A stretch of DNA of 64,000 nucleotides from Staphylococcus sp. M0911. GTDB lineage: Bacteria > Bacillota > Bacilli > Staphylococcales > Staphylococcaceae. This document shows positions 1 through 14,765 of this stretch, piece by piece. Location: NCBI RefSeq assembly GCF_003491325.1, contig NZ_CP022881.1, positions 1-64,000 of the forward strand, read 5' to 3'. The notes below the pieces were generated by a model, which saw only the letters and a list, made by a program, of their open reading frames with translations, was not told where the DNA came from and did not search any database. Within the stretch, counting starts at the first letter, position 1, and every line of letters begins with the position of its first letter. The translations under genes were made by a program, and so were the position numbers.

Positions 1-10
1 ACAAATTGGC

Positions 11-121
11 TGTGCATAAATCATAGTGTGCTTTAAGTTATCCACTGTCTGTGATTAACTTGTGGATAATTATTAACATGCTGTGATTATTTTTATCCAC
101 GGGTGTTATTTTTGTGTATAA
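11..121. promoter_or_regulatory. DnaA-box cluster upstream of dnaA (oriC, left part)
   Basis: Five 9-mers match or nearly match the DnaA box TTATCCACA. They are at 11-19 (reverse, TTATGCACA type), 38-46 (TTATCCACT), 61-69 (reverse, exact), 93-101 (TTATCCACG) and 113-121 (reverse, TTATACACA type). They lie just before dnaA, as in the bipartite origins of Firmicutes, and probably serve both origin function and dnaA autoregulation. The arrangement is read directly; the function is inferred from B. subtilis and S. aureus oriC. Confidence 0.85.
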
Positions 122-152
122 CTAAAAAATTTTGAGAAAGATGGAGTTATTT

Positions 153-1517
153 ATGTCTGAAAAAGAAATTTGGGAAAAAGTATTAGACCTCGCCAAAGAA
201 CGAATTTCAAAAATTAGTTTTGATACTTTCGTAAAAGATACGCAACTCTATTCACTCCAAAATGATAAAGCCATCGTATTAGTCAGTGAATCTTTCAATG
301 CGAATTGGCTCAATCAAAAATATAGTGAGATTATGCAAAGCATCATATATGAAGTGATTGGTTATGAAGTCAAGCCTCGTTTTATAACTGAAGAAGAACT
401 GTCAAAATATATGAAGACCGATCAAAAACAACCTGAAGAAACTGCAACTCCAGAAACGCATCAACATCAGAATGTCGATAATCTAGGTGGTATTGAACAA
501 TTTAATACACACAATACATTTGACACATTTGTAATCGGACCAGGCAACCGTTTTCCACATGCTGCGAGTTTAGCAGTAGCAGAAGCACCAGCCGAAGCAT
601 ACAATCCATTATTTATTTATGGTGGAGTTGGATTAGGAAAAACCCATCTAATGCATGCCATTGGACATCATGTTTTGGATAATAATCCTAATGCTAATGT
701 GATTTATACATCTAGTGAAAAGTTTACAAACGAATTTATTAAGTCAATTCGTGATAACCAAGGTGATGCTTTTAGAGAGAAATACCGTAATATCGACGTT
801 TTACTAATCGATGATATACAGTTCATTCAAAATAAGGAACAAACACAAGAAGAATTCTTCCATACTTTTAATGAACTGCATAACAATAATAAACAAATTG
901 TTATTTCTAGTGACCGTCCACCAAAAGAGATCTCTAAATTGTCAGATCGACTCCGTTCTCGCTTTGAATGGGGCTTAATCGTGGATATTACACCACCAGA
1001 TTATGAAACAAGAATGGCTATTTTACAGAAAAAGATTGAAGAAGAGAATTTAGATATACCAATGGAATCATTAAACTACATTGCAAATCAAATTCAATCC
1101 AATATTCGTGAACTTGAAGGTGCATTAACACGTTTATTGGCTTATTCACAATTACAAGGTAAACCTATCACGACAGAATTAGCTGCGGAAGCTTTAAAAG
1201 ATATTATACAAGCACCTAAATCTAAAAAGATTACTATTCAAGATATACAAAAAGTCGTTGGACAATACTATAACGTTCGCATAGAAGACTTTAGTGCCAA
1301 AAAGCGTACAAAATCTATTGCCTATCCACGACAAATTGCAATGTATCTTTCACGTGAACTTACAGATTTTTCATTACCTAAAATTGGTGAAGAGTTTGGT
1401 GGACGTGATCATACAACCGTCATTCATGCTCACGAAAAAATTGTAAATGATATTAAAGCAGATCCTACATTTAAACAAGAAGTGGAAAATTTAGAAAAAG
1501 AAATCAGAAACCAATAG
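153..1517 (+). CDS. dnaA: Chromosomal replication initiator DnaA
   Basis: DnaA is the AAA+ protein that binds DnaA boxes, opens oriC and helps load the replicative helicase. The 454-residue product has the usual four parts: an N-terminal helicase-interaction domain (about 1-85), a variable linker rich in Q, E and T, an AAA+ core with Walker A GGVGLGKT and Walker B LLIDDIQF, and a C-terminal DNA-binding domain with the signature [12 protein letters not shown] chose ATG 153 because a GGAG motif sits six bases upstream and homologues begin MSEKEIWEK. An upstream in-frame start at 132 would add seven unneeded residues. It lies between two DnaA-box clusters and is first in the dnaA-dnaN order. Intact and typical. 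Confidence 0.98.
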   Translation: MSEKEIWEKVLDLAKERISKISFDTFVKDTQLYSLQNDKAIVLVSESFNANWLNQKYSEIMQSIIYEVIGYEVKPRFITEEELSKYMKTDQKQPEETATPETHQHQNVDNLGGIEQFNTHNTFDTFVIGPGNRFPHAASLAVAEAPAEAYNPLFIYGGVGLGKTHLMHAIGHHVLDNNPNANVIYTSSEKFTNEFIKSIRDNQGDAFREKYRNIDVLLIDDIQFIQNKEQTQEEFFHTFNELHNNNKQIVISSDRPPKEISKLSDRLRSRFEWGLIVDITPPDYETRMAILQKKIEEENLDIPMESLNYIANQIQSNIRELEGALTRLLAYSQLQGKPITTELAAEALKDIIQAPKSKKITIQDIQKVVGQYYNVRIEDFSAKKRTKSIAYPRQIAMYLSRELTDFSLPKIGEEFGGRDHTTVIHAHEKIVNDIKADPTFKQEVENLEKEIRNQ

Positions 1518-1838
1518 TTGGGAAATAATTTAAAAAATTAAGCTGTTATAGTACAGTTCGAATTGAAGATTAAATTTGATTATAAAAGGGAATAATTACA
1601 TGGAAAAGCGCATGTCATTTTGTTGTCGTTTTATTATTCTAGAAAAGATAATCAAGTTGTGGATTGTGGACAATGTTGAAAAGGTGTACACAGTATACAC
1701 ACTTTATCCACATGTGCATAACTTTGATATGCCAGACTTATTGTCACTTATCCACTAATTCACAGGCCCTACTACTATTACTATGAATTTAAAACCTATA
1801 TAATTATATATAAACGACTGGAAGGAGTTTAAATTTTA
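1518..1838. other. oriC unwinding region between dnaA and dnaN
   Basis: This 321-bp gap holds the right part of oriC. DnaA boxes are seen at 1704-1712 (TTATCCACA), 1713-1721 (reverse, TTATGCACA) and 1748-1756 (TTATCCACT). The last box is followed by a short GC cluster, then TACTACTATTACTAT at 1770-1784, and then an AT-rich stretch to about 1815. That order (box, GC cluster, repeated 3-mers, AT-rich DNA) is the DnaA-trio arrangement described for B. subtilis, where DnaA opens the duplex. A 60-codon open frame here (1576-1758) lies across the boxes and looks non-coding. Confidence 0.9.
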
Positions 1839-2972
1839 ATGATGGAATTCACTATTAAAAGAGATTATTTTATTAATCAACTAAACGATACATTAAAAGC
1901 TATTTCACCTAGAACAACTTTACCAATTCTTACTGGTATTAAAATTGACGCTAAAGAAAATGAAGTCATTTTAACTGGATCAGATTCTGAAATCTCAATT
2001 GAAATCTCAATACCAAAACAAATAGATGGTGAAGATATTGTTGATATCTCAGAAACAGGATCAGTTGTACTTCCTGGTCGTTTCTTCGTTGATATTATTA
2101 AAAAATTGCCAGGTAAAGATGTTAAATTATCTACTAATGAGCAATTCCAAACACTCATTACATCTGGTCATTCTGAATTCAACTTAAGTGGTTTAGATCC
2201 AGATCAATATCCACTATTACCAGAAGTATCAAGAGATGACGCTATTCAATTATCTGTAAAAGTATTAAAAAACATCATTGCACAAACTAATTTTGCAGTG
2301 TCCACCTCAGAAACACGCCCAGTATTAACTGGTGTGAATTGGCTTATACAAGATAATGAATTAATATGCACAGCAACTGACTCACACCGCTTGGCTGTAA
2401 GAAAGTTAAAATTAGAAGATACATCTGAAAATAAAAATGTCATCATTCCTGGTAAAGCTTTATCTGAATTAAATAAAATTATGAGCGATAGTGATGAAGA
2501 TATTGATATTTTCTTCGCATCTAACCAAGTATTATTTAGAGTAGGTCATGTTAATTTCATTTCTCGTTTATTAGAAGGTCATTATCCAGATACAACGCGT
2601 TTATTCCCTGAGAATTATGAAATCAAATTAGGAATTAACAATGGTGAGTTTTACCATGCGATTGATCGTGCATCATTATTGGCTAGAGAAGGCGGTAATA
2701 ATGTCATCAAATTAAGCACTGGTAATGAAGTTGTTGAACTATCATCAACATCTCCAGAGATTGGTACTGTAAAAGAAGAAGTAACAGCAACTGATGTAGA
2801 AGGCGGCAATCTTAAAATTTCATTCAACTCAAAATATATGATGGATGCATTAAAAGCGATTGATAATGACGAAGTCGAAGTCGAATTCTTTGGTACGATG
2901 AAACCGTTCATTTTAAAACCTAAAGACGATGATTCAGTTACTCAATTAATCTTGCCAATCCGTACGTACTAA
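1839..2972 (+). CDS. dnaN: DNA polymerase III beta subunit (sliding clamp)
   Basis: The beta clamp is a ring-shaped homodimer that encircles DNA and tethers PolC and DnaE, and also binds repair and initiation-control proteins. The product is 377 residues, the usual length, and is readable as three repeated clamp domains. It begins MMEFTIKRDYF and ends with the canonical LILPIRTY. The start has a strong AAGGAG nearby (about 1820-1826), and a second ATG follows immediately. It is separated from dnaA by oriC and followed by a strong terminator, so it probably forms its own unit with dnaA. Nothing unusual. Confidence 0.98.
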   Translation: MMEFTIKRDYFINQLNDTLKAISPRTTLPILTGIKIDAKENEVILTGSDSEISIEISIPKQIDGEDIVDISETGSVVLPGRFFVDIIKKLPGKDVKLSTNEQFQTLITSGHSEFNLSGLDPDQYPLLPEVSRDDAIQLSVKVLKNIIAQTNFAVSTSETRPVLTGVNWLIQDNELICTATDSHRLAVRKLKLEDTSENKNVIIPGKALSELNKIMSDSDEDIDIFFASNQVLFRVGHVNFISRLLEGHYPDTTRLFPENYEIKLGINNGEFYHAIDRASLLAREGGNNVIKLSTGNEVVELSSTSPEIGTVKEEVTATDVEGGNLKISFNSKYMMDALKAIDNDEVEVEFFGTMKPFILKPKDDDSVTQLILPIRTY

Positions 2973-2999
2973 TCATGACTTAAAAAGCGAAAACGAATA

Positions 3000-3037
3000 A
3001 TAGCTGAGACAAGATAAAATGTCTCAGCTATTTTTTA
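3000..3037 (+). terminator. Rho-independent terminator after dnaN
   Basis: A ten-base perfect stem (TAGCTGAGAC at 3001-3010, GTCTCAGCTA at 3021-3030) with a ten-base loop is followed by six T. It closes the dnaA-dnaN unit. The rest of the gap to yaaA is AT-rich; a TATAAT at 3271-3276 is a likely -10 element for yaaA-recF-gyrBA. Confidence 0.9.
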
Positions 3038-3311
3038 TTTAAAGTTCATTTTAAAGTGTGTGAGCCTTTGTTTAAGCGTAAGAAATTATTTTTAGGAGGA
3101 ATTTATCGTTTTATAGAAAAATAAGCTAATATGCCCTTTAAAATTAAAATGACGTTAATACAACTCCAAAAACGTAAGTAAAATAGCATTGAAATTTAAA
3201 ATAGAGAAATTATCACTATAAGTAAACGTTTACATTCTTTGTTTCACATGAAATTTGAGCACAAAACAGGTATAATATATTAATGACATAAAAAGAAATG
3301 GAGTGATGAAT

Positions 3312-3548
3312 TTGATTCAAGAAGTTGTTGTAGAAGGTGACATTACTTTAGGTCAATTTCTGAAAACAGAAGGTATTATTGAATCAGGTGGCCAAGCGAA
3401 ATGGTTCCTACAAGATTTCGAGGTTTTAATTAATGGTCAACGTGAAGTTAGACGTGGCAAAAAATTAGAACACCATGATCGTATCGATATACCTGAATTG
3501 CCTGAAGATACGGGTGCTTTTTTAATCATTCACCAAGGTGAACAATGA
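3312..3548 (+). CDS. yaaA: S4-domain RNA-binding protein YaaA
   Basis: This is a small RNA-binding protein of the YaaA/YbcJ S4 family, always found between dnaN and recF in Firmicutes; its exact substrate is not settled. The product is 78 residues with the S4 pattern [18 protein letters not shown] followed by VLINGQ and RRGKKL. I chose the TTG at 3312 because GGAG at 3300-3303 is eight bases upstream and homologues start MIQEVVVEG. The GTG at 3303 overlaps the ribosome-binding site and the ATG at 3306 lies only two bases past it. The stop overlaps the recF start by four bases (ATGA), so the two are translationally coupled. Confidence 0.9.
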   Translation: MIQEVVVEGDITLGQFLKTEGIIESGGQAKWFLQDFEVLINGQREVRRGKKLEHHDRIDIPELPEDTGAFLIIHQGEQ

Positions 3549-4660
3549 AATTAAATACACTCCAATTGGAAAACTATCGTAACTATGAACAGGTTACAAT
3601 CGATTGTCATCCTGAAGTGAATATTCTCATAGGTGAGAATGCACAAGGAAAGACGAATCTCCTTGAATCAATTTACACTTTAGCTTTGGCAAAAAGCCAC
3701 AGAACTTCTAATGATAAGGAACTCATACGTTTTGATTCTGAGTATGCTAAAATAGAAGGTGAGCTAAACTATAGACATGGCACAATGCCACTGACGATGT
3801 TCATTACTAAAAGAGGTAAGCAAGTGAAGGTCAATCACCTAGAGCAAAGTAGGCTAACACAATATATCGGACATCTAAACGTGGTTCTTTTTGCGCCGGA
3901 AGATTTGAATATCGTGAAAGGATCACCTCTAATACGCCGTCGTTTTATAGACATGGAGTTAGGACAAATATCAGCTGTCTATTTGAACGACCTTTCTCAA
4001 TATCAACGTATTTTAAAACAAAAGAATAACTACCTAAAACAGCTACAAATTGGTAATAAGACTGACACCACTATGCTGGAAGTCTTAAATCAACAATTTG
4101 CTGAATATGCGTTAAAGGTGACGTTGCGTCGTGAACATTTTATTAAAGAACTAGAACAATTAGCTCAACCTATTCATGCAGGCATTACGAATGAGCGTGA
4201 AGCATTGGTGCTTAAGTATTTACCAAGTTTGAAATTCAGTCATCAGGATCAATCAGAATCAGAAATGTTAGAAGAGATTCTGACATTACTTAATGACAAT
4301 CTTCAAAGAGAAAAAGACCGTGGTGTGTGTCTCTTTGGACCACATCGTGACGACTTAGGTTTTAACGTTAACGGCATGGATGCGCAAACTTATGGTTCAC
4401 AAGGTCAACAGAGAACAACTGCATTGTCGATTAAGTTAGCTGAAATTGAACTAATGAATATAGAAGTTGGAGAATATCCAATTTTATTACTAGATGATGT
4501 GTTGAGTGAATTAGATGACTCACGTCAAACGCACTTATTGAGTACAATTCAACATAAAGTACAGACATTTGTAACTACGACATCCGTAGACGGTATTGAT
4601 CATGAAATTATGAATAATGCTAAGTTATACCGTATAAATCAAGGTGAAATTATAAAGTAA
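3545..4660 (+). CDS. recF: DNA replication and repair protein RecF
   Basis: RecF is an SMC-like ATPase that acts with RecO and RecR to load RecA at single-strand gaps. The 371-residue product has Walker [10 protein letters not shown] near residue 30, the ABC signature region [16 protein letters not shown] and Walker [12 protein letters not shown] near the C-terminus. It overlaps yaaA by four bases and ends six bases before gyrB, forming the yaaA-recF-gyrB-gyrA cluster. Length and motifs are normal. Confidence 0.97.
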   Translation: MKLNTLQLENYRNYEQVTIDCHPEVNILIGENAQGKTNLLESIYTLALAKSHRTSNDKELIRFDSEYAKIEGELNYRHGTMPLTMFITKRGKQVKVNHLEQSRLTQYIGHLNVVLFAPEDLNIVKGSPLIRRRFIDMELGQISAVYLNDLSQYQRILKQKNNYLKQLQIGNKTDTTMLEVLNQQFAEYALKVTLRREHFIKELEQLAQPIHAGITNEREALVLKYLPSLKFSHQDQSESEMLEEILTLLNDNLQREKDRGVCLFGPHRDDLGFNVNGMDAQTYGSQGQQRTTALSIKLAEIELMNIEVGEYPILLLDDVLSELDDSRQTHLLSTIQHKVQTFVTTTSVDGIDHEIMNNAKLYRINQGEIIK

Positions 4661-6604
<1,944 letters not shown>

Positions 6605-6640
6605 GCACTATGAACTGAACTTTTGAAGGAGGATCTCTTG

Positions 6641-9319
6641 ATGGCTGAATTACCTCAATCAAGAATTAATGAACGAAATATAACCAATGAAATGCGCGAA
6701 TCATTCCTAGACTATGCAATGAGTGTTATCGTTTCTCGTGCATTACCAGACGTCAGAGATGGATTGAAACCAGTACATCGTCGTATACTGTATGGATTAA
6801 ATGAGCAAGGTATGACTCCAGATAAGCCATATAAAAAATCCGCACGTATCGTTGGGGATGTTATGGGTAAATATCACCCACATGGTGACTCATCTATTTA
6901 CGAGGCTATGGTAAGAATGGCACAAGAATTCAGTTATCGTTATCCACTTGTGGATGGACAAGGTAACTTTGGTTCCATGGATGGTGATGGCGCAGCTGCC
7001 ATGCGTTATACCGAAGCGCGTATGACTAAAATTACGCTAGAATTACTACGTGATATCAATAAAGATACAATTGATTTTATCGATAACTATGATGGTAACG
7101 AAAGAGAGCCGGCAGTCTTACCTGCACGTTTCCCTAACTTATTAGTTAATGGTGCGGCAGGTATCGCCGTAGGTATGGCGACTAACATACCACCTCATAA
7201 TTTGACAGAGGTGATTGATGGTGTGCTTAGTTTAAGTAAGAATCCAGACATCTCAATCAGTGAATTAATGGAAGATATTCAAGGTCCAGATTTTCCAACT
7301 GCTGGTCTTATCTTAGGTAAAAGTGGTATTAGACGTGCTTATGAAACAGGTAGAGGTTCTTTACAAATGCGCTCACGTGCTGAAATAGAAGAACGTGGCG
7401 GTGGCCGTCAACGTATTGTTGTTACAGAAATTCCATTCCAAGTTAACAAAGCACGAATGATCGAAAAAATTGCTGAACTTGTACGTGATAAAAAAATTGA
7501 TGGTATTACTGACTTACGTGATGAAACAAGTTTACGTACGGGTGTAAGAGTTGTTATTGATATTCGTAAGGATGCTAACGCAAGTGTTATCTTAAATAAC
7601 TTATATAAACAAACACCATTACAAACATCATTTGGTGTAAATATGATTGCCTTAGTCAATGGCAGACCTAAGTTAATTAATCTTAAAGAAGCATTAGTCC
7701 ATTACTTAGAACACCAAAAAACGGTTGTACGTAGACGTACAGAATACAATTTAAGAAAAGCAAAAGACCGTGCCCACATCTTAGAAGGTTTAAGAATTGC
7801 ACTTGATCATATTGATGAAATCATTAGTACGATTCGTGAATCTGAAACAGATAAAGTGGCAATGGAAAGCTTACAAGAACGCTTCAAGTTATCTGAAAGA
7901 CAAGCACAAGCTATCTTAGATATGCGTTTAAGACGTTTAACTGGTTTAGAAAGAGACAAAATTGAATCAGAATATAACGAATTATTAGCTTATATTGATG
8001 AATTAGAAGCGATTTTAGCGGATGAAGAAGTATTACTACAATTAGTTCGTGACGAATTAACAGAAATTAAAGAACGTTATGGTGACGAACGTCGTACAGA
8101 AATTCAACTTGGCGGATTAGATGATTTAGAAGATGAAGATTTAATCCCAGAAGAACAAATTGTAATTACATTAAGTCATAACAATTATATTAAACGTCTT
8201 CCAGTATCTACATATCGTGCACAAAACCGTGGTGGTCGTGGTGTACAAGGTATGAATACATTAGAAGAAGACTTTGTGAGTCAATTAGTTACTTTAAGTA
8301 CTCATGACAATGTCTTATTCTTTACGAATAAAGGCCGCGTATACAAACTTAAAGGTTACGAAGTACCAGAATTATCTCGTCAATCCAAAGGTATCCCAAT
8401 TGTTAATGCGATTGAACTTGAAAATGATGAAAGTATCAGTACAATGATTGCTGTTAAAGACCTTGAAAGTGAAGACGATTACCTAGTATTTGCAACACGT
8501 AAAGGTATCGTTAAACGATCATCATTAAGTAACTTCTCTCGTATTAATAAGAATGGTAAAATTGCGATTAACTTTAAAGAAGATGATGAGTTAATTGCAG
8601 TTAGACTAACCGATGGTGAAGAAGATATCCTTATTGGTACTGCACATGCTTCATTGATTAGATTCTCTGAAAAAGCATTACGTCCACTTGGCCGTACAGC
8701 AGCAGGTGTGAAAGGTATCACATTACGTGAAGGTGATGAAGTAGTCGGTTTAGACGTCGCACATGCGAATAGTGAAGATGAAGTATTAGTTGTTACTGAA
8801 AATGGTTACGGTAAACGTACACCAGTTGCTGATTACCGATTATCAAATCGTGGCGGTAAAGGTATTAAGACGGCAACAATTACAGAACGTAATGGTAACA
8901 TCGTATGTATTACAACTGTTACAGGTGAAGAAGACTTAATGGTTGTAACGAATGCAGGTGTGATTATACGTCTAGATGTACATGACATCTCACAAAATGG
9001 TCGTTCTGCACAAGGTGTTCGACTTATGCGTCTAGGTGATGACCAATTTGTTTCAACAGTAGCTAAAGTAAAACAAGAAGATGACGCTGATGAAGCAGAA
9101 TCAGATATTGAAAGTGATAATGCTCAAGGTGAGTCTAATAGCGAAGAAGTTATTGAAGGTGGCGCACCAGGCAAAGCGATTCAAACTGAAGTTACTGATG
9201 AAGAACAAGGTTCAGAAGACAATCAAGATGGCGATGAACGAATCGATGTAAGACAAGACTTTATGGATCGCGTAAATGAAGATATCGAAAATGATTCAGA
9301 CAATAATGAAGATGAATAA
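6641..9319 (+). CDS. gyrA: DNA gyrase subunit A
   Basis: GyrA is the DNA cleavage-rejoining subunit of gyrase. The 892-residue product has the winged-helix breakage-reunion domain with catalytic Tyr in AMRYTEARM (about residue 123), a coiled-coil arm and a C-terminal beta-pinwheel with the GyrA-box region [10 protein letters not shown]. The quinolone-resistance region reads [11 protein letters not shown], so Ser84, Ser85 and Glu88 are the wild-type residues. ATG 6641 has AAGGAGG seven bases upstream. The acidic tail (rich in E, D, S, N) is long and is the variable part of this protein in staphylococci. It is co-directional with gyrB, 36 bases downstream, and closed by a strong terminator. Confidence 0.98.
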   Translation: MAELPQSRINERNITNEMRESFLDYAMSVIVSRALPDVRDGLKPVHRRILYGLNEQGMTPDKPYKKSARIVGDVMGKYHPHGDSSIYEAMVRMAQEFSYRYPLVDGQGNFGSMDGDGAAAMRYTEARMTKITLELLRDINKDTIDFIDNYDGNEREPAVLPARFPNLLVNGAAGIAVGMATNIPPHNLTEVIDGVLSLSKNPDISISELMEDIQGPDFPTAGLILGKSGIRRAYETGRGSLQMRSRAEIEERGGGRQRIVVTEIPFQVNKARMIEKIAELVRDKKIDGITDLRDETSLRTGVRVVIDIRKDANASVILNNLYKQTPLQTSFGVNMIALVNGRPKLINLKEALVHYLEHQKTVVRRRTEYNLRKAKDRAHILEGLRIALDHIDEIISTIRESETDKVAMESLQERFKLSERQAQAILDMRLRRLTGLERDKIESEYNELLAYIDELEAILADEEVLLQLVRDELTEIKERYGDERRTEIQLGGLDDLEDEDLIPEEQIVITLSHNNYIKRLPVSTYRAQNRGGRGVQGMNTLEEDFVSQLVTLSTHDNVLFFTNKGRVYKLKGYEVPELSRQSKGIPIVNAIELENDESISTMIAVKDLESEDDYLVFATRKGIVKRSSLSNFSRINKNGKIAINFKEDDELIAVRLTDGEEDILIGTAHASLIRFSEKALRPLGRTAAGVKGITLREGDEVVGLDVAHANSEDEVLVVTENGYGKRTPVADYRLSNRGGKGIKTATITERNGNIVCITTVTGEEDLMVVTNAGVIIRLDVHDISQNGRSAQGVRLMRLGDDQFVSTVAKVKQEDDADEAESDIESDNAQGESNSEEVIEGGAPGKAIQTEVTDEEQGSEDNQDGDERIDVRQDFMDRVNEDIENDSDNNEDE

Positions 9320-9340
9320 ACAATAATATAAAGTAAAAAA

Positions 9341-9377
9341 ATAAGACTCCCCTATCACCAGGGGAGTCTTATTTTTA
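9341..9377. terminator. Bidirectional terminator between gyrA and nnrD
   Basis: A twelve-base perfect stem (TAAGACTCCCCT at 9342-9353, complement at 9360-9371) is flanked by A-rich DNA on the left and T-rich DNA on the right. It can stop gyrA transcription on the plus strand and convergent nnrD transcription on the minus strand. Confidence 0.9.
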
Positions 9378-9431
9378 TGTAATAAAAAGGGATATGGTGA
9401 CTGTTAAATGTGACCATATTCCCTATATAAG

Positions 9432-10244
9432 CTATTCTTCTAATTGTTTCATTGCGAATGGAATTTCATTGATTAAACGTGATGGTGGTACGACATACAT
9501 CGTTTCAGAAAGCTTTTCTCCGATATAACTATGTGTATATGTGGCGCTCATTACCGCTTCTTTAATACTATCAAATTGACCTACGAAGCTAGTAATCATA
9601 CCTGCTAAAGTATCACCCATACCACCAGTTGCCATAGCTGGGCTACCGATAGATAGTTTATAATCTTCGTTTCTAAAGTAAACCTCAGTACCATGTTTTT
9701 TTAGAACAACTGTCGCGCCAATACGATCAACCGCTTCACGATTACGCTCATATGTTTGTTCTTCAATTGGGATACCACTTAAACGTTCCCACTCTTTTTG
9801 ATGTGGCGTAAAAATTACTCGACATGAAGGTAGTTGAGGTTTAAGTTTACTAAAAATCGTAATAGCATCACCGTCTACTATTAAATTCTGATGAGGTTGG
9901 ATGTTCTGCAATAAGAAAGTAATCGCATTATTTCCTTTAAAGTCTACGCCAAGTCCTGGACCAATTAAGATACTGTCTGTCATTTCAATCATTTTAGTAA
10001 GCATCTTTGTATCGTTAATATCGATAACCATTGCTTCCGGGCATCGAGAATGTAATGCAGCATGATTAGTTGGATGTGTAGCTACAGTAATCAATCCACT
10101 ACCACTGAATACACATGCACGTGCTGCTAACATGATTGCACCACCTAAATTGGCAGATCCTCCAATTAATAGGATTTTACCGTAATCCCCTTTATGAGAC
10201 TCTTCTTTTCTTTTAGGAATATTAATAGTATCTAAAGTTTCCAT
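9432..10244 (-). CDS. nnrD: ADP-dependent NAD(P)H-hydrate dehydratase
   Basis: NnrD repairs NADHX and NADPHX, hydrated and damaged forms of the cofactors, using ADP. The 270-residue product has the ribokinase-like NnrD fold: GKILLIGGSANLGGA near the N-terminus, GPGLG, VDGDA, FTPHQKEW, and the catalytic segment GGMGDTLAGM with Asp. The NnrE epimerase domain fused to it in E. coli is absent, as usual in staphylococci. The ribosome-binding site AAGGAGG lies just upstream of ATG 10244. It is transcribed against gyrA and away from hutH, as in S. aureus. Confidence 0.93.
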   Translation of the reverse strand: METLDTINIPKRKEESHKGDYGKILLIGGSANLGGAIMLAARACVFSGSGLITVATHPTNHAALHSRCPEAMVIDINDTKMLTKMIEMTDSILIGPGLGVDFKGNNAITFLLQNIQPHQNLIVDGDAITIFSKLKPQLPSCRVIFTPHQKEWERLSGIPIEEQTYERNREAVDRIGATVVLKKHGTEVYFRNEDYKLSIGSPAMATGGMGDTLAGMITSFVGQFDSIKEAVMSATYTHSYIGEKLSETMYVVPPSRLINEIPFAMKQLEE

Positions 10245-10577
10245 CTACCTAAACCTCCTTTTACCGGATTATTTATTTCTATTATACTGACCGGTCTATG
10301 TTCAATGATTCATTTTATATTGAATATAAGTCACAACGATGCGTGTGCTTTTAAATACAATTATGAATACTATACCTGTAATACACTTTCGTCAATAGAA
10401 ATTTAAGAAATGTAACGATATAGAAACCTAATATAACAGTGACAATATTTTAGTGTATTAAATAATTAAATTGTTAATGTATTATAAAAATTGTAAAAAG
10501 TATTGTTTATATAAAAATGAAAACGTATACTTTTTGATAATGGAAGTTTTAATTCTACATAAAGGGGAGCTGTTTCT
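10245..10577. other. Divergent intergenic region nnrD/hutH with a cre-like site
   Basis: This 333-bp gap holds the divergent promoters of nnrD and hutH. I could not fix -10 and -35 elements with confidence. The clearest element is TGAAAACGTATAC at 10518-10530, which fits the CcpA cre consensus (TGNAARCGNWWWCA) except possibly at the last base. It ends 47 bases before hutH. CcpA control of histidine utilisation is established in B. subtilis; here it is inferred from this site alone. Confidence 0.5.
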
Positions 10578-12077
10578 ATGACTTTATTTTTAAATGGAGA
10601 TGCTTTAACGATTGAGGATATTAAACAATTATTACACCAAGATTTAAAAATTGAAATCACTGAGGAAGCATTAGAAAGAGTTAAAAAAAGTAGAAGTGTA
10701 GTAGAAAGAATTATTAATGATAAAGAAACCATTTATGGGATCACTACAGGGTTTGGTTTATTTAGTGATGTGCGTATTGATTCGACTCAATATAATGACT
10801 TACAAGTTAATTTAATACGTTCACACGCTTGTGGGATGGGCGAACCATTTTCTGAAGAAGTATCACTCGTGATGATGATTTTACGTCTTAATACATTATT
10901 AAAAGGAAATTCAGGTGTAACGTTAGAATTGGTCGATCAGCTCAAATATTTCATTAATGAGCGTATTATACCTGTGATTCCTCAACAAGGCTCACTCGGT
11001 GCATCAGGGGATTTAGCACCATTATCTCATTTAGCTTTAGCACTTATTGGTGAAGGGCTTGTTTACTTTAAAAACGAAGAAGTTGATAGTCGTTATGTCT
11101 TAAATGAATTAGGAAGAGCACCATTACATTTACAAGCTAAAGAAGGATTAGCATTAATTAACGGCACACAGGCTATGACTGCTCAAGGGGTCATTAACTA
11201 TATTGAAGCGGAAGACCTAGGTTACCAAGCAGAGTGGATTGCGGCGCTCACGCATCAAGCGTTAAATGGTATTGTTGATGCATATGATCATAGAGTGCAT
11301 GCAGTTAGAAACAGTCAAGAACAAGTAGATGTCGCAGCACGTATGCGTGATTGGTTAGAAGATTCAAAGTTAACAACAAGACAAGCTGAGATTCGTGTTC
11401 AAGATGCGTATTCTTTACGTTGTATTCCACAAATTCATGGCGCTAGTTATCAAGTGTTTAACTACGTAAAAGAAAAGTTAGAGTTTGAAATGAATGCTTC
11501 AAATGATAATCCACTTATCTTTGATGAAGACGGTGAAACAACAGTTATATCTGGTGGTAACTTCCATGGACAACCTATCGCCTTTGCGCTTGATCATTTG
11601 AAGTTAGGTGTCAGTGAATTAGCGAATGTTTCAGAACGACGTGTGGAACGACTAGTGAATCCGCAATTGAATAACGGTCTACCTGCATTCTTAAGTCCTG
11701 AACCTGGTTTACAAAGTGGCGCGATGATTATGCAATATGCGGCAGCAAGTTTAGTATCAGAGAATAAAACACTAGCACATCCAGCGAGTGTAGATTCTAT
11801 CCCATCTTCAGCTAACCAAGAAGATCATGTATCTATGGGTACAATTGCTTCAAGACATGGTTATCAAATGATTGAAAATGCACGACGTGTTATTGCGATT
11901 GAATGTATTATTGCGTTACAAGCAGTTGAGTTAAAAGGGGTTAATCAACTATCACCTAAAACACGAGACAAATATGACGAATTTAGAAACATTGTGCCAT
12001 CTATCAAACAAGATAGACAATTCCATAAGGATATAGAAGCCGTAGCACAGTACTTAAAGGATAGTGCGTATCATTAA
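10578..12077 (+). CDS. hutH: Histidine ammonia-lyase
   Basis: HutH deaminates L-histidine to trans-urocanate, the first step of histidine degradation to glutamate. The 499-residue product has the MIO-cofactor tripeptide Ala142-Ser143-Gly144 in [16 protein letters not shown], the N-terminal YGITTGFG and the conserved [11 protein letters not shown]. The start ATG 10578 follows AAAGGGGAGC. The other hut genes are not adjacent; hutH stands alone near the origin, as in S. aureus. Expression may be repressed by glucose through the cre-like site at 10518. Confidence 0.97.
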   Translation: MTLFLNGDALTIEDIKQLLHQDLKIEITEEALERVKKSRSVVERIINDKETIYGITTGFGLFSDVRIDSTQYNDLQVNLIRSHACGMGEPFSEEVSLVMMILRLNTLLKGNSGVTLELVDQLKYFINERIIPVIPQQGSLGASGDLAPLSHLALALIGEGLVYFKNEEVDSRYVLNELGRAPLHLQAKEGLALINGTQAMTAQGVINYIEAEDLGYQAEWIAALTHQALNGIVDAYDHRVHAVRNSQEQVDVAARMRDWLEDSKLTTRQAEIRVQDAYSLRCIPQIHGASYQVFNYVKEKLEFEMNASNDNPLIFDEDGETTVISGGNFHGQPIAFALDHLKLGVSELANVSERRVERLVNPQLNNGLPAFLSPEPGLQSGAMIMQYAAASLVSENKTLAHPASVDSIPSSANQEDHVSMGTIASRHGYQMIENARRVIAIECIIALQAVELKGVNQLSPKTRDKYDEFRNIVPSIKQDRQFHKDIEAVAQYLKDSAYH

Positions 12078-12116
12078 GACATTCATAAAATGAAAATGAT
12101 TGAATTTTAAAATAAC

Positions 12117-12145
12117 TTGAAAATTACAAAAAACTTTGCTATATT
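12117..12145 (+). promoter_or_regulatory. Sigma-A-type promoter of serS
   Basis: TTGAAA at 12117-12122 and TATATT at 12140-12145 are separated by 17 bases, good -35 and -10 hexamers. They lie directly upstream of the T-box leader of serS and point toward it. Confidence 0.75.
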
Positions 12146-12149
12146 GTGA

Positions 12150-13745
<1,596 letters not shown>

Positions 13746-13774
13746 TTTAGATTGTTAGCGAATAAATAAGCTAT

Positions 13775-13820
13775 ACAATGCGCGGTAATGAAGAGCCATC
13801 ATTGCCGCGTATTTTTTATG
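13775..13820 (+). terminator. Terminator after serS
   Basis: The inverted repeat CGCGGTAATGA (13781-13791) and TCATTGCCGCG (13799-13809) with a short loop is followed by TATTTTTTA. It closes the serS transcript. The remaining 250 bases to azlC contain no gene that I can see. Confidence 0.85.
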
Positions 13821-14072
13821 CGAATAATCAAAAGTAAGAGGGTAGGGGAGGGTCATTAAGTAAAATTTAGATGCAAAAATAGAGGAGGGTCTAATTGTTT
13901 ACGGAAAATTCTGTCATATTATAAACGCTGTATTTACGACGTTTTTAAAATGAGGGTTGTCTTACGTCACACATACCGACGTCTAAAGTGATTGCCGTTT
14001 TCATCATTGTATATTAGACTTGAGTTTATTATTTAAACGTAAATGCATTTGGTACTAGAAAGGGGAGGCAAG

Positions 14073-14765
14073 ATGACCCATCTCACATTTAGACAAGGTG
14101 TTAAAGAATGTATTCCAACATTATTAGGATATGCAGGTGTTGGTATTTCATTCGGTATTGTTGCTGCATCTCAAAAGTTTAGTTTATTAGAAATTATATT
14201 ACTTTGTTTAATTATTTATGCTGGTGCGGCGCAATTTATTATATGTGCGTTAGTCATAGCTGGAACACCGATAACAGCGATAGTGTTGACAACGTTTATT
14301 GTTAATTCACGTATGTTTTTATTAAGTATGACGTTAGCACCTAATTTTAAGTCTTATAGTTTATGGAATCGAATTGGACTTGGTTCTTTAGTGACCGATG
14401 AAACGTTTGGTGTAGCCATCACACCTTATGTAAAAGGAGAACCTATTAATGATCGTTGGTTGCACGGTTTAAACATTACAGCATATTTGTTTTGGACCTT
14501 TTCTTGTGTAGTTGGTGCTATATTCGGCAAATATATTTCGAATCCAGAGATGTTAGGATTAGATTTTGCGATTACGGCTATGTTTGTATTTTTAGGTATT
14601 GCTCAATTTGAATCTGTTAAAAAGTCTAAGATCAACATCTATCTCGTGCTTATTCTATGTGTCATTGTGATGATGTTAACGTTAAGCTTTGTTATGCCTT
14701 CATATGTAGCGATTATTATATCTGCGGTTGTCGCTTCTACATTAGGGGTGGTGATGGACAGATGA
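14073..14765 (+). CDS. azlC: AzlC-family branched-chain amino acid exporter, large subunit
   Basis: AzlC and AzlD together export branched-chain amino acids and analogues. The 230-residue product is a polytopic membrane protein: hydrophobic segments around residues 15-60, 60-90, 125-150, 155-180 and 185-225, with the family block YAGAAQFIICALVIAGTP and the motif NSRMFLLSMTLAP. I chose ATG 14073 because AGGGGAGG precedes it; an in-frame start at 14043 adds ten residues that overlap this site. The stop overlaps the azlD start (ATGA). Substrate is inferred from the family and not from the sequence. Confidence 0.92.
   Translation: MTHLTFRQGVKECIPTLLGYAGVGISFGIVAASQKFSLLEIILLCLIIYAGAAQFIICALVIAGTPITAIVLTTFIVNSRMFLLSMTLAPNFKSYSLWNRIGLGSLVTDETFGVAITPYVKGEPINDRWLHGLNITAYLFWTFSCVVGAIFGKYISNPEMLGLDFAITAMFVFLGIAQFESVKKSKINIYLVLILCVIVMMLTLSFVMPSYVAIIISAVVASTLGVVMDR

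Noticed and set aside
1576..1758. A 60-codon open frame between dnaA and dnaN
   Set aside because: It runs across DnaA boxes and has no recognisable protein; the DNA is oriC.
6641..9319. Quinolone-resistance changes in gyrA
   Set aside because: Ser84, Ser85 and Glu88 are the wild-type residues.
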